Source: Haloferula luteola (GTDB taxonomy: Bacteria > Verrucomicrobiota > Verrucomicrobiia > Verrucomicrobiales > Akkermansiaceae). Taken from it: 64,000 nucleotides of DNA. Made by a program: the position numbers and the translations under genes. Below are positions 45,601-54,691 of this stretch, one piece after another (position 1 is the stretch's first letter; each line of letters begins with the position of its first letter). The stretch spans positions 46,510-110,509 of the forward strand of contig NZ_JACHFD010000006.1 in assembly GCF_014201715.1 (NCBI RefSeq), read 5' to 3'. The notes under the pieces were generated by a model. It did no database searches. It was given only the letters and a program-made list of their open reading frames with translations, and had not been told where the DNA came from.

Positions 45601-48051
45601 CTACTTCACATACACCTCGCGCGCCTTCGCTCCGTCGCCCGGCCCAACAATGCCCCGCTGCTCAAGAATATCGACCATTCGCGCCGCTCGGGTGTAGCCC
45701 AGACGAAGCCGTCGTTGCAGCAAACTCGTACTGCATTTCTGCTCCTGCCGGACGACATCGATGCACTTCATGATCATGTCCTCATCCGCATCCGAGAGCT
45801 CCTCCTCTCCATCGTCGTTGGCGGCACTCTCGATCGAGCGCTGAATGTCCTCCACAAAGTTGGGTTCCGCTTGCCCCGAGCAATGCTTGACCAAGCGCTC
45901 GACCTCTTCGTCGGATACAAATGCCCCCTGAGCCCGCTCAAGCTTCGCGGAACCGGGTGGGAGATAAAGCATGTCACCCTTGCCGACGAGTTTCTCAGCG
46001 CCTTTGGAATCGAGGATCACCCGGGAATCGAGCTGCGATGAGACCTGGAACGCCACCCGACACGGGATGTTCGCTTTGATGATCCCTGTCACCACATCCG
46101 CCCGAGGCGTTTGCGTGGCAATGACCAGGTGGATCCCCGCCGCCCGTGCCTTTTGGGCGATCCGGGCAATGTTCATTTCCACCTCTGCCGGAGCCGTCTG
46201 CATCAGGTCCGCCAACTCATCGACGATCACCACAATGTAGGGGAAACGATCCGGAATTTCATCCTCCTCGATCTCCAATTCGTCGTCCTCTGCCTCGGGG
46301 CCCAGTTCTCCGCTCTCCAGAGCCGCGGCAATCGATTCGATCTCCTCCTGATCGACCTCTTCCTCTTCCCACGGCGGCTCAGCAGCCGCATCAGCCAAAG
46401 GCTCAACCGGGGCCTTTTCCTCCCGCGGTCGATTGTTGAAGCCATCGAAATTCCTCACCCCGCACTTCGCAAAGACTCGGTAACGTTTCTCCATCTCGTT
46501 CACCACCCACTTCAGGGCAGCGACCACCTTCTTCGGATCCGTCACCACCGGCACCACCAGATGCGGCAGCTTGTTGTACATCTGCATCTCGACCACCTTC
46601 GGGTCGACCATGATGAAGCGCAGTTCGTCCGGCCCAAACTTGAACAACATCGAGGCAATGATCGAATTGATGCACACCGATTTCCCCGATCCAGTCGCAC
46701 CCGCGACCAGAAGGTGAGGCATCGCGGCCAGATCGCCGATCACCGTCTTTCCGTAGACATCCTTGCCGAGTGCCAAAGGAATCTTCTTCTTGGCTGATCG
46801 GAATTCCGGGTCCTGCAGCAGCTCCCTGAGCGGCACGGCCACCTTCACCGAGTTGGCCAGCTCGATGCCCACCGTGTCCTTGCCCGGAATCGGAGCGAGA
46901 ATATTGATCCGCTCCGCCTTCGTGGCCCGGGCGATGTCCGCTTCCAGCTGGGAAATCCGCGAAACGCGCAAGCCCACACTCGGATAAATCTCATAGCGGG
47001 TGATCGTCGGCCCCCGAGTGATGTCACCCGCCGTGGTTTCGATGCCGAAAGAGCGCAATGTGTCCACGATCGTTCGCTGCACCTGAAGCAACTCGTCGCG
47101 ATTCGCCTCCGGAGATTCCTCGGCCTCCTCGACCACATCGAGAAGATCGAAACCCGGCAAATCATAGTCTTCAAAGCGGGCGGTCAGCAGCGATGCGTGT
47201 CCTTTCCGCCTCTCGAAGGGCTTGTCGCCCGGCTTCGGTGCGTCCAGGCGGCGCTGCGAAGCATCAATGATCTGCGGCGTCGGAATTTCCCGCAACGGCA
47301 ATTCCGCCTGCGGAGTTGGTGAGTCTTCGACCGGGGCACTTGCCGGTTTGCGACGTTCCTGACGGCGCTTCTCCTTTTCCCGCTCACGCTCAAATTTTAA
47401 CCGCGATTCCTGATCACCCCGTTGGCGGCGTTCGGCGATCCCATTCGAAACCTTGCGAATCCCCGCCATCGTCAATTGAGCCGTTCCTTTCGCGAACCGC
47501 AGCGGCCGCTGGCCGACGACCAAAATCAGCGCAAAGAGATAAAGCACTGCCGCAATCACCTCGGTGCCCGTTTTTCCCACGATGGGCCGCATCAGGAAAT
47601 CCGCCACCAATCGACCCAACACCCCTCCCGCTCCCGGCAACTCTCCAGCCTGCGACCAGCCTGCATGAAGAAACGCCGAACCACTCAGAATCATCACCAC
47701 AAACCCCGTCCCTGTCCGCGGCCAAAGCCGCCCATCAAACACCAACTTGATCACCCCGAACCACACCAACGCCACCGGCACCAGAAATCCGGCTTTCCCA
47801 GCGAAATACACGTGAGCCAGCCCAATCACCGTTCCCAGAGGACCCAGGAAATTTCCCCGCGGAGATTGCGCCTCCGCATGCGGGGCCAACGAATCCCCCA
47901 TCCCCAACACCGGCAAATCTTCCGGCGTAAACGACAAAACCGACAAAAACAGGACCAGACCGAGCCCGATCAGGCTCAGCCCAATCAGCTCGTTCGACCA
48001 CTTCGGCGGTTCGGGGGCCTCACCCCGCTTGCGGTTGTCCTTCTTCGACAT
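45601..48051 (-). CDS. ftsK: DNA translocase FtsK/SpoIIIE
   Basis: 816 residues. Four N-terminal membrane segments (about 20-180) precede a basic linker, and the motor domain has Walker A VAGATGSGKSVCINS and Walker B IVVIVDELADLM. Other conserved parts are ANIPCRVAFQVSSQLDSRVIL and GDMLYLPPGSAKLERAQGAF. The C-terminal gamma domain (RLRLGYTRAARMVDILEQRG) reads KOPS-type sequences. An acidic insertion of about 55 residues (near 550-605, many Glu/Asp) interrupts the motor between FNNRPREEK and RFPYIVVI. It pumps chromosome termini through the septum. Confidence 0.95.
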   Translation of the reverse strand: MSKKDNRKRGEAPEPPKWSNELIGLSLIGLGLVLFLSVLSFTPEDLPVLGMGDSLAPHAEAQSPRGNFLGPLGTVIGLAHVYFAGKAGFLVPVALVWFGVIKLVFDGRLWPRTGTGFVVMILSGSAFLHAGWSQAGELPGAGGVLGRLVADFLMRPIVGKTGTEVIAAVLYLFALILVVGQRPLRFAKGTAQLTMAGIRKVSNGIAERRQRGDQESRLKFEREREKEKRRQERRKPASAPVEDSPTPQAELPLREIPTPQIIDASQRRLDAPKPGDKPFERRKGHASLLTARFEDYDLPGFDLLDVVEEAEESPEANRDELLQVQRTIVDTLRSFGIETTAGDITRGPTITRYEIYPSVGLRVSRISQLEADIARATKAERINILAPIPGKDTVGIELANSVKVAVPLRELLQDPEFRSAKKKIPLALGKDVYGKTVIGDLAAMPHLLVAGATGSGKSVCINSIIASMLFKFGPDELRFIMVDPKVVEMQMYNKLPHLVVPVVTDPKKVVAALKWVVNEMEKRYRVFAKCGVRNFDGFNNRPREEKAPVEPLADAAAEPPWEEEEVDQEEIESIAAALESGELGPEAEDDELEIEEDEIPDRFPYIVVIVDELADLMQTAPAEVEMNIARIAQKARAAGIHLVIATQTPRADVVTGIIKANIPCRVAFQVSSQLDSRVILDSKGAEKLVGKGDMLYLPPGSAKLERAQGAFVSDEEVERLVKHCSGQAEPNFVEDIQRSIESAANDDGEEELSDADEDMIMKCIDVVRQEQKCSTSLLQRRLRLGYTRAARMVDILEQRGIVGPGDGAKAREVYVK

Positions 48052-48192
48052 CGATCAATCTGCGGCCGCCAGCATCCCCCGCACCCCGCTCTGCGGCAAG
48101 GTTGTTTTCCAGGCCAGAAATTCAGGATTTCTTAGCGAAATGCCGCGAATTTGGCCTTTCTCCTAACCTCGGAGATGGGCAGCGTCGGGGCC

Positions 48193-49125
48193 ATGGAACC
48201 GATCACTTTCAAGCCCCTTTACATGCAGCGCGTCTGGGGAGGCCGGACGCTGGAAACCGCCTACCGCCGGGAACTCCCGGACGATGCCCCCTATGGCGAA
48301 TCCTGGGAGGTGGTGGATCGAGAGGGTGAACAATCGGTCGTCGTTGGCGGCCCCTTGGCGGGCGCCACGCTGCACGAATTGTGGAGCACACGCCGCGATG
48401 AAATTTTCGGCGCCGGCATGCCCGACTGCACTCGTTTCCCCTTGCTCATCAAAGTCCTCGACGCCCGTGATGACCTCTCCATTCAGGTGCATCCACCCGT
48501 GGATCTTGCCCCGGCACTCGGCGGCGAGCCCAAAACGGAAATGTGGTACATCGCCGATGCGGATCCCGGCGCGAAGCTCTACGTCGGATTGAAAAACGGT
48601 GTCACCCGAGAAGACTTTGATCGCGCCCTGGCCGATGGAACCGTCGCCGACGTGGTCCACGCCATCCAGCCCAAGACAGGCGACTCTATCTTCATCCCCT
48701 CCGGAAGGCTCCACGCGATTGGCGCCGGATTCTTGATCCACGAAATCCAACAAAACTCCGACACCACCTACCGGGTGTTCGACTGGAATCGCCTCGGACT
48801 CGACGGAAAACCGCGCGATCTGCATGTCGAAGAATCGCTGAAAAGCATTGATTTCGACGACTTCGAACCCGGGATGGATGTCCCTGACGGCACTGTGATC
48901 GCCCGCTGCGAGTATTTCGTCGTCGAAAAAATCGCCCTGGCCCCTGGGGAGTCCGAGGGCAACGCCTCCGAGGATCGATTCTCGATCTTCTCCGTCGCCG
49001 AAGGCCAGGTGACCGGCTCCGACGGACGCATCTTCAAGAAAGGCGAATTCCTACTCCTGCCCCGTGGCACCAGCAAGTTGACCGCTTCCGGTCGCGCCAC
49101 CCTGCTGCGCACCACCCTGCCTTAA
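48193..49125 (+). CDS. manA: Mannose-6-phosphate isomerase, class I
   Basis: 310 residues from ATG at 48193 (MEPITFKPLYMQRVWGG); 14 further residues upstream are not conserved. Cupin motifs include PYGESWEVVDREGEQSVV, LLIKVLDARDDLSIQVHP with the metal-binding Gln/His, EMWYIADADPGAKLYVG, and GDSIFIPSGRLHAIGAG with the second His. It interconverts mannose-6-phosphate and fructose-6-phosphate. It diverges from ftsK and no GDP-mannose genes are adjacent. Confidence 0.94.
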   Translation: MEPITFKPLYMQRVWGGRTLETAYRRELPDDAPYGESWEVVDREGEQSVVVGGPLAGATLHELWSTRRDEIFGAGMPDCTRFPLLIKVLDARDDLSIQVHPPVDLAPALGGEPKTEMWYIADADPGAKLYVGLKNGVTREDFDRALADGTVADVVHAIQPKTGDSIFIPSGRLHAIGAGFLIHEIQQNSDTTYRVFDWNRLGLDGKPRDLHVEESLKSIDFDDFEPGMDVPDGTVIARCEYFVVEKIALAPGESEGNASEDRFSIFSVAEGQVTGSDGRIFKKGEFLLLPRGTSKLTASGRATLLRTTLP

Positions 49126-49135
49126 AGTTCGCGGA

Positions 49136-49600
49136 TCAAACTTTCACCCCGGCCATTGAGCAAACCTGATCGAAGTGATCAGGCTCGACCGGGGTGATCG
49201 ACAACCGGGTGCCGCGTTGGAGAACCCTCATTCCCTCAAGCGCAGGCTCGCCCTTGAGCTGATCCAGCGTGACCATTTCAGGAAATTTGAGCACAAACTC
49301 AAAATCTCGCATGAGCCACCGCGGAGCTTCCGCAGTCGACTTCGCGTCAAAATAATCCGACTGCGGATCGAACTGAAGATCATCGGCGTAAGGTTCGCTC
49401 ACCACTCTCGCGATACCCACCACGCCGGGCGGTTTGGCATTGGAATGATAAAACAGGGCGAGGTCGCCCACTTCCATGTCATCGCGCATGAAATTCCGCG
49501 CCTGATAGTTGCGGATTCCATTCCACGGTTCCCGGCCGACGCGGGCAAGGTCGTCGATCCCAAACACATCGGGTTCGGATTTGATCAGCCAATGGCGCAT
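49136..49600 (-). CDS. EVE domain protein
   Basis: 154 residues from ATG at 49600 (MRHWLIKSEPDVFGIDD). The frame to 49840 overlaps pcm and is not conserved. EVE features: WNGIRNYQARNFMRDDMEVGD, LALFYHSNAKPPGVVGIARV, DFEFVLKFPEMVTLDQLKG and LSITPVEPDHF. EVE domains are related to PUA and bind modified bases in DNA or RNA. A weak AAGGG precedes the start. It converges with manA. Confidence 0.93.
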   Translation of the reverse strand: MRHWLIKSEPDVFGIDDLARVGREPWNGIRNYQARNFMRDDMEVGDLALFYHSNAKPPGVVGIARVVSEPYADDLQFDPQSDYFDAKSTAEAPRWLMRDFEFVLKFPEMVTLDQLKGEPALEGMRVLQRGTRLSITPVEPDHFDQVCSMAGVKV

Positions 49601-49666
49601 GCCGACCCTTCCCGCCCATCGGCAATTCGAGCAAGCGGATTCCGGGGAATGCGTTAGGTTCCCCCC

Positions 49667-50317
49667 ATGAACCCCCTCGCGAGCAAGGAACAGATGTTGC
49701 ATCAACACCTGCAGGACCGCGGCATCCGCGACCTGAGGGTACTGGATGCTTTCCAGGCGATCCAACGGGAGGATTTTCTCCCCGAACAAGAACGCGGTCT
49801 TGCCTACGATGACACCTCCCTTCCCTTGCCCCACGGGCAAGTTGCTGCCCAGCCCTACATCGTCGCACGCATGGTCGAACTCCTCGAACTACCCGAGCAC
49901 GCCCACGTCCTCGAACTCGGTGCTGGCTGCGGATTTCAAACGGCCATCCTCGCTCACATTGCTCGCGATGTTTGCAGCATCGAGTGGTACCCCGATCTGG
50001 CCACTCAGGCAGCACGCAACCTCCTAAGCCTCGGATTCACCCACATCGAGTTGATCCACGGCGATGGCCTCCTCGGATGGCCGGATCGCAGCCGGAAATT
50101 CGATGGCATCGTGCTGGCATTTGCCGTCGATGAGATTCCCCAGGTGCTCTTCGACTCCCTGGTTCCTTCGGGCCGATTGGTCGCCCCGCTCGAAGTCGGA
50201 GACCATCAGACGCTCCGCGTCTTCCAGCTCGATGAACACGGTGACGTGCAGACCCATGACGAAGAAATCGTCCACTTTGTTCACGGCAAAACTCACGCCA
50301 CCCCTGGCTCAGAATAG
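49667..50317 (+). CDS. pcm: Protein-L-isoaspartate O-methyltransferase
   Basis: 216 residues. The methyltransferase fold shows QMLHQHLQDRGIRDLRVLDA, FLPEQERGLAYDDTSLPLPH, the SAM loop HVLELGAGCGFQTAIL and SIEWYPDLATQAARNL. The family repairs isoaspartyl sites in aged proteins. It starts 67 bp beyond the divergent EVE gene and ends by overlapping the convergent radical SAM gene by 9 bp. Confidence 0.93.
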   Translation: MNPLASKEQMLHQHLQDRGIRDLRVLDAFQAIQREDFLPEQERGLAYDDTSLPLPHGQVAAQPYIVARMVELLELPEHAHVLELGAGCGFQTAILAHIARDVCSIEWYPDLATQAARNLLSLGFTHIELIHGDGLLGWPDRSRKFDGIVLAFAVDEIPQVLFDSLVPSGRLVAPLEVGDHQTLRVFQLDEHGDVQTHDEEIVHFVHGKTHATPGSE

Positions 50318-51358
50318 CTCCCCCTGATCGGGGAGACAGCGGCGAAAATGGTCCCCCTTCACCTCAGGCGCCGTCGTCGCCAGTCCCAGCCTGCGGCAGC
50401 TGGCATGGAAAAGGGCCCTCAGTTGCTCAGCAACCGGACCCGTGCCCCGCATCCGCTCTCCCGGAGTGTTCCGGTTCAGCCGTCCGCCGTGAGCATCGCG
50501 AATGCGCCCAAGGACCTTCTCTTTGGCCCCGGGGCGATGGTGGTCGAGCCAATCCCCGAAAACCTCCGCCACGGCTCCCGGCAATCTCACCATGGAGTAA
50601 GCCGCAAAACTCCCGCCCACCTCTTTCACCGCCTTGAGAATCTCCGGCAACTCATGGTCGTTCAGCCCTGGAATCATCGGCGCAGCACTCACGCCGCAAG
50701 CCACCCCCGCGGCAGATAGCTGCTCCAAGGCTTCCAAACGCGCCCGCGGAGTCGACGCACGAGGCTCCAACACCCGCGCCAAAGCCGGATCCAGAGTCGT
50801 CACCGAAAGATAGACCGCGACGGCCTGCCACCGTGACAATTCCCTCAGCGCATCCAGATCACGGGTCACCAGCGCGTTCTTGGTGATGAGCACCACCGGT
50901 TGCCGAAAAGTCGCCATCACCTCCAAACACCCTCGCGTCAGTTTCAAGGTCCGCTCGATCGGCTGATAGCAGTCCGTCACCCCACTCATCGAGATCTTCC
51001 CCAAGCGGTAACCCGGACGCGCCAAGGCTTCAGCCAAAAGCCGCGGAGCTTCCGGCTTCACGACGATCCGCGATTCGAAATCAAGCCCCGCCGAATATCC
51101 AAGGTATTCGTGATAGGTCCTCGCATAACAGTAACTGCATCCATGTTCGCATCCCCGGTAGGGATTCACGCCGTAGTCGAAAGACAAATCCTCCGCCGAA
51201 TTTCGAGCAAGAATCTCCTGGGAATCATCGCGCAAAAACTCCGTCCGCAACGGCCGCGAATCCTCGTCGACCCATGCATCTTCATCCACTTCCACCTGCA
51301 ACGCTTGAAAGCGGTTGGCAGGATTCCCTTGCGCGCCTCGTCCCCGAATGGAGTTCAT
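50309..51358 (-). CDS. Radical SAM protein (PA0069 family)
   Basis: 349 residues from ATG at 51358 (MNSIRGRGAQGNPANRF). The 61 residues upstream of it read as shadow. The 4Fe-4S/SAM motif is GCEHGCSYCYARTYHEYLG (CxxxCxxC). Other PA0069-type conserved parts are NPANRFQALQVEVDEDAWVD, DLSFDYGVNPYRG and YLSVTTLDPALARVLEPRA. The reaction is unknown for the family; it is often found with DNA repair or metal-related genes, none of which is adjacent. The 3' end overlaps pcm. Confidence 0.92.
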   Translation of the reverse strand: MNSIRGRGAQGNPANRFQALQVEVDEDAWVDEDSRPLRTEFLRDDSQEILARNSAEDLSFDYGVNPYRGCEHGCSYCYARTYHEYLGYSAGLDFESRIVVKPEAPRLLAEALARPGYRLGKISMSGVTDCYQPIERTLKLTRGCLEVMATFRQPVVLITKNALVTRDLDALRELSRWQAVAVYLSVTTLDPALARVLEPRASTPRARLEALEQLSAAGVACGVSAAPMIPGLNDHELPEILKAVKEVGGSFAAYSMVRLPGAVAEVFGDWLDHHRPGAKEKVLGRIRDAHGGRLNRNTPGERMRGTGPVAEQLRALFHASCRRLGLATTAPEVKGDHFRRCLPDQGELF

Positions 51359-51470
51359 TTGAACATTCTTGTCTCGATCACCTGCCAGACAAGAAGGAAT
51401 TCCGCGCAGGAGGCGACGCCCTCCCGGATTTGCCTTGGCGAATCCTCGACCTCCGCGCATGTAGTGAACT

Positions 51471-52742
51471 GTGCCCAAGCCCGGTCTCGCTGCCGCCACT
51501 TCGCTCGTCATTGCCTCAATGATCGGCACCGGCGTCTTCACTTCCCTCGGCTTTCAACTGGTGACCCTCCAATCCGCTCCCCAGATCCTCCTCCTCTGGG
51601 CGGTGGGCGGAATCGTGGCTCTTTGCGGGGCTCTGTGCTACTCCGCGGTGGCCAAGGCCTACCCACGCTCAGGAGGTGAACATCACTTCCTCTCCGAATT
51701 GTTTCACCCAGCTTTGGGATTCATGGCAGGCTTGCTATCCGCCATCACAGGCTTCGCAGTGCCCACTGCCCTCACGGCTCTGGCACTCAGCAACTACCTC
51801 CACGTGGCCTTTCCTGCCTTACCGGTCACGCCCACGGCGCTGGCGGTCATCCTTCTCGGCACCCTCGCTCACTCGATTTCCTCGACGACCAGCGCGCGCG
51901 TTCAACTCGCCTCCACCTGCCTCAAGTTGCTGCTCATCCTTGGTTTCATCGCAGCCGCCCTCTCTTTCCCAGGCAAAGGAGACATCCGCTGGACACCCGA
52001 TTTCAGCACCGATTTCACCGCGATCGGCACTCCCGCCTTTGCCGTCTCTCTCTACTATGTCTTCTATTCCTATTCCGGCTGGAATGCCGCCATCTACGGC
52101 TTGGAGGAATGGGATCGTCCCACCCGTACCGTGCGCCTCGCCCTGATCGTCGGAACCCTGGGCGTAACCCTCCTCTACCTCGCTCTGAATGCATCTTTCC
52201 TCCGCGCCGCCCCGGTCGAAGCCCTTCAGGGCCGATTGGAAATCGGTGCCATCTCCGCGCAGCACCTCTTTGGAGACCGGGCCGGCCAAGTCATTTCCGC
52301 CCTGTTCGCAGCCGGTCTCTTTGCCTCCGTGAGCGCCCTCCTGTGGGCGGGGCCCCGAGTGCTCGCCGCCATGGCCGACCATCTTCCCACCCTGGGATTC
52401 CTCACCCTCCACGGAACCGCCCCGCGACTTCCCCTCTGGCTGCAGGCCAGCCTCGCCGCGGTTTTGGCCCTGCTCAGTTCCTTCCGCGAGCTGGTTCTCT
52501 ACACTCAAACCGGCCTCACCCTGTGCACCCTCCTTGTCGCAGCGGGAGTGCTCCGACTCCCGGGACCCAAACCCGTCGTCCCCGCAGGGATCTTCCTCGC
52601 TTTCACCTCTTTCGTCATCGTCCGCTCGATTGTCGATCAACCGTGGGAAGTCTCCGCCGGCCTCGCCACCGCCTTAGCCTGTGCATTCCTCGGGCTTTTC
52701 CTCACTCGATCTCCCTCCCATTCTTCCACCTCATCCTCATGA
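51471..52742 (+). CDS. APC superfamily amino acid permease
   Basis: 423 residues with about 12 membrane segments. The APC start SLVIASMIGTGVFTSLGFQL carries the helix-1 substrate motif (GTG). WAVGGIVALCGALCYSAVAK, AYPRSGGEHHFLSELFHPAL and YYVFYSYSGWNAAIYGLEEW fit the family. It should move an amino acid or amine across the membrane; the substrate is unknown. It overlaps the following lipoprotein gene by 4 bp (ATGA), so the two are probably translated together. Confidence 0.92.
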   Translation: MPKPGLAAATSLVIASMIGTGVFTSLGFQLVTLQSAPQILLLWAVGGIVALCGALCYSAVAKAYPRSGGEHHFLSELFHPALGFMAGLLSAITGFAVPTALTALALSNYLHVAFPALPVTPTALAVILLGTLAHSISSTTSARVQLASTCLKLLLILGFIAAALSFPGKGDIRWTPDFSTDFTAIGTPAFAVSLYYVFYSYSGWNAAIYGLEEWDRPTRTVRLALIVGTLGVTLLYLALNASFLRAAPVEALQGRLEIGAISAQHLFGDRAGQVISALFAAGLFASVSALLWAGPRVLAAMADHLPTLGFLTLHGTAPRLPLWLQASLAAVLALLSSFRELVLYTQTGLTLCTLLVAAGVLRLPGPKPVVPAGIFLAFTSFVIVRSIVDQPWEVSAGLATALACAFLGLFLTRSPSHSSTSSS

Positions 52743-53818
52743 AACGATTGCTGATGCTCCTCCCCGCGCTGGCCTTCACCCACTGCGCCCCCGAAATCCC
52801 GCCGACTCAACAAACCACCACCCCGCTGAATCCCGCCCGGGACTATCGCCCTGTGGATGGCGATCCCACTGTGGACGATGTCGCCCGCTTCCTCGCTGGC
52901 CGCCCCGTCGAACACGGTGCCGCATTGGCCCGCTGGCAAATGCGAGATGGAGACTACCACACACACGCCCTGGTCATGGATTCCCGCTGGCGCAATGCCG
53001 GTCGCAAACGGGCCGTTGCCCAAGCCCAGTTCTACTACACCACCACACGCAACGCCATCGGCAACCCTTCCACCGTCGTCTACCCGTTTGGTGGTCCGGA
53101 CATCTTGCACGCCACCTCGATGTTCCCCAAAGCCTCGACTTACGTCCTGCTTGGCCTCGAATCCGTGGGCTCAGTGCCGGACTTCAGCGCCGGTGTTTCC
53201 AAACCCATGCTGGCGGACCTCGCCGGTGTGCTTGAGGCACCCATTCTGCATGGCTACTTCATTACGGAAACCATGCGCCAATCCCCTCCAGCGACTCCGA
53301 TCCTCCTCACCTCCCTCGGCATCATGGGTGCCCGGGTCGACAGTATTTCCGCCATCGACGCCGGCGGACGCCCCGGTGTGGAAATCCGCTTCCGCGGCCC
53401 TCAAGGAGGATCCAAGCGAGTCCTTTACGTGTCCGCCGACCTCTCCAACCGCGGCTTCGACAGCTCCTTCCAATCCTGGCTCAACCGCTACTCCGGCGGC
53501 GCCGCCTATTTCAAGGCAGCTTCTTACTTGCCTCACGATTCCGCCTTCTCGTCCGTACGCCAGTGGGTTCTGAGCCACGCGAAAGTTGTGCTGCAGGATG
53601 ACTCCGGCATTCCCTTCAAGGACTTCGATCCCGGCACGTGGGAAACCACCCTGCTGGGCAACTATGAGCGACCTATCCCCCTCTTTGCCAACTTCCGTCA
53701 GCCCGACCTCGCAGCAGCCTATGACGCCGCTGCCGGGCGTACCCCTTCCATCCCCTTCGGATCCGGCTATCACATGCGGGCTGCCGAAGCCAACTTGCAG
53801 ATCCAACGACGCCGTTAA
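52739..53818 (+). CDS. Lipoprotein of unknown family, coupled to the permease
   Basis: 359 residues from the ATG at 52739; the frame before it belongs to the permease in another frame. A lipobox FTHC (cysteine near 16) follows MKRLLMLLPALA. No domain is recognised. The body is beta-rich with recurring Tyr/Phe and Gly: MRDGDYHTHALVMDSRWRN, TTTRNAIGNPSTVVYPFGGP, ASTYVLLGLESVGSVPDF, VSADLSNRGFDSSFQSWLN and FGSGYHMRAAEANLQIQ. Overlap with the permease suggests a shared task, possibly capture of the permease substrate at the envelope. Confidence 0.7.
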   Translation: MKRLLMLLPALAFTHCAPEIPPTQQTTTPLNPARDYRPVDGDPTVDDVARFLAGRPVEHGAALARWQMRDGDYHTHALVMDSRWRNAGRKRAVAQAQFYYTTTRNAIGNPSTVVYPFGGPDILHATSMFPKASTYVLLGLESVGSVPDFSAGVSKPMLADLAGVLEAPILHGYFITETMRQSPPATPILLTSLGIMGARVDSISAIDAGGRPGVEIRFRGPQGGSKRVLYVSADLSNRGFDSSFQSWLNRYSGGAAYFKAASYLPHDSAFSSVRQWVLSHAKVVLQDDSGIPFKDFDPGTWETTLLGNYERPIPLFANFRQPDLAAAYDAAAGRTPSIPFGSGYHMRAAEANLQIQRRR

Positions 53819-54555
53819 TTGGGCTTCTCGGACGGGTCGGCCACCGGCCTCAAACCACCCAGGCTCCCGTCGGTCTCGGGAGCCGGGGCAACCAATCCAG
53901 CGGAGAGGATCAGCTTGCTCGCCTCCTCCAGAGTCATGTCACTCATGGTGATCCGCTCATTATCCATCAGGACCACAAAACCCGTAAGCGGATTGGGAGC
54001 TGTCGGCAGGAAAACCGAAGTCACTTCCTTCCCGGTCCGTGTATCAAAAAAACTGCCCGTCACGAACCCGACCAAACGGCAGCCCGGGCTCGGATACTCC
54101 ACAAAGGCCACCCCTTTGAAGTTTCGCTCTGATCCCATCCCCTTGATCGCCTCCATCAGCTGCTGGATCGACGAAAAGAGAAATCCAATCACCGGAATTC
54201 GCTCAAACTTCCCTTCGACCCATTGAAGAATGTGCCGACCTAGCGAGTTCGTCACCGCAAACCCGATCGAAAACACAATCAACACCGGCAGCAACGCTCG
54301 CAAAAACTCCGAACCGGGGAACTCAAACCGCCAATAGCCCGGATCCGCCGGCCGCATCCCGCGAATTTGATTCAGGAAGTCATACAAGCCTCCAATGATT
54401 CCATCCCCCGCCTGGCCGAGGATCTTATAAATCAATACCAAAATCCACAGGGTCGCAAGAATCGGGATCACCGAGGCAACCCCCGCCAACAAGGTGCTGA
54501 AGGCTTTTTTCAGACTTCCCGTGCGCACGGGACTATTTGCAGAAGAGTCATCCAT
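53815..54555 (-). CDS. DUF502 membrane protein
   Basis: 246 residues from ATG at 54555 (MDDSSANSPVRTGSLKK). Two membrane segments (about 15-40 and 82-104) are followed by a soluble beta-rich domain. DUF502 pattern: KKAFSTLLAGVASVIPILAT, GRHILQWVEGKFERIPVIGF, FSSIQQLMEAIKGMGSE and FVEYPSPGCRLVGFVTG with VFLPTAPNPLTGFVVL. The family is widespread and its function is unknown. The 3' end overlaps the lipoprotein gene by 4 bp. Confidence 0.88.
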   Translation of the reverse strand: MDDSSANSPVRTGSLKKAFSTLLAGVASVIPILATLWILVLIYKILGQAGDGIIGGLYDFLNQIRGMRPADPGYWRFEFPGSEFLRALLPVLIVFSIGFAVTNSLGRHILQWVEGKFERIPVIGFLFSSIQQLMEAIKGMGSERNFKGVAFVEYPSPGCRLVGFVTGSFFDTRTGKEVTSVFLPTAPNPLTGFVVLMDNERITMSDMTLEEASKLILSAGLVAPAPETDGSLGGLRPVADPSEKPN

Positions 54556-54691
54556 CGACGCCCCGATCCATAGCCATCCCCGCCCGGTTGGCAAGGAGGG
54601 CCCCTGTCGCTTCCGCGAAAATCACGCGGCGATTTCGCCCCCTGATCCGGACATTCTCCGAAACACTCGGCCCCCTCGCGAAAGTAGACTT

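Noticed and set aside
52109-52738. A 210-codon upstream extension of the unknown lipoprotein gene
   Set aside because: It overlaps the APC permease in another frame and hides the lipobox; the ATGA start at 52739 is better.
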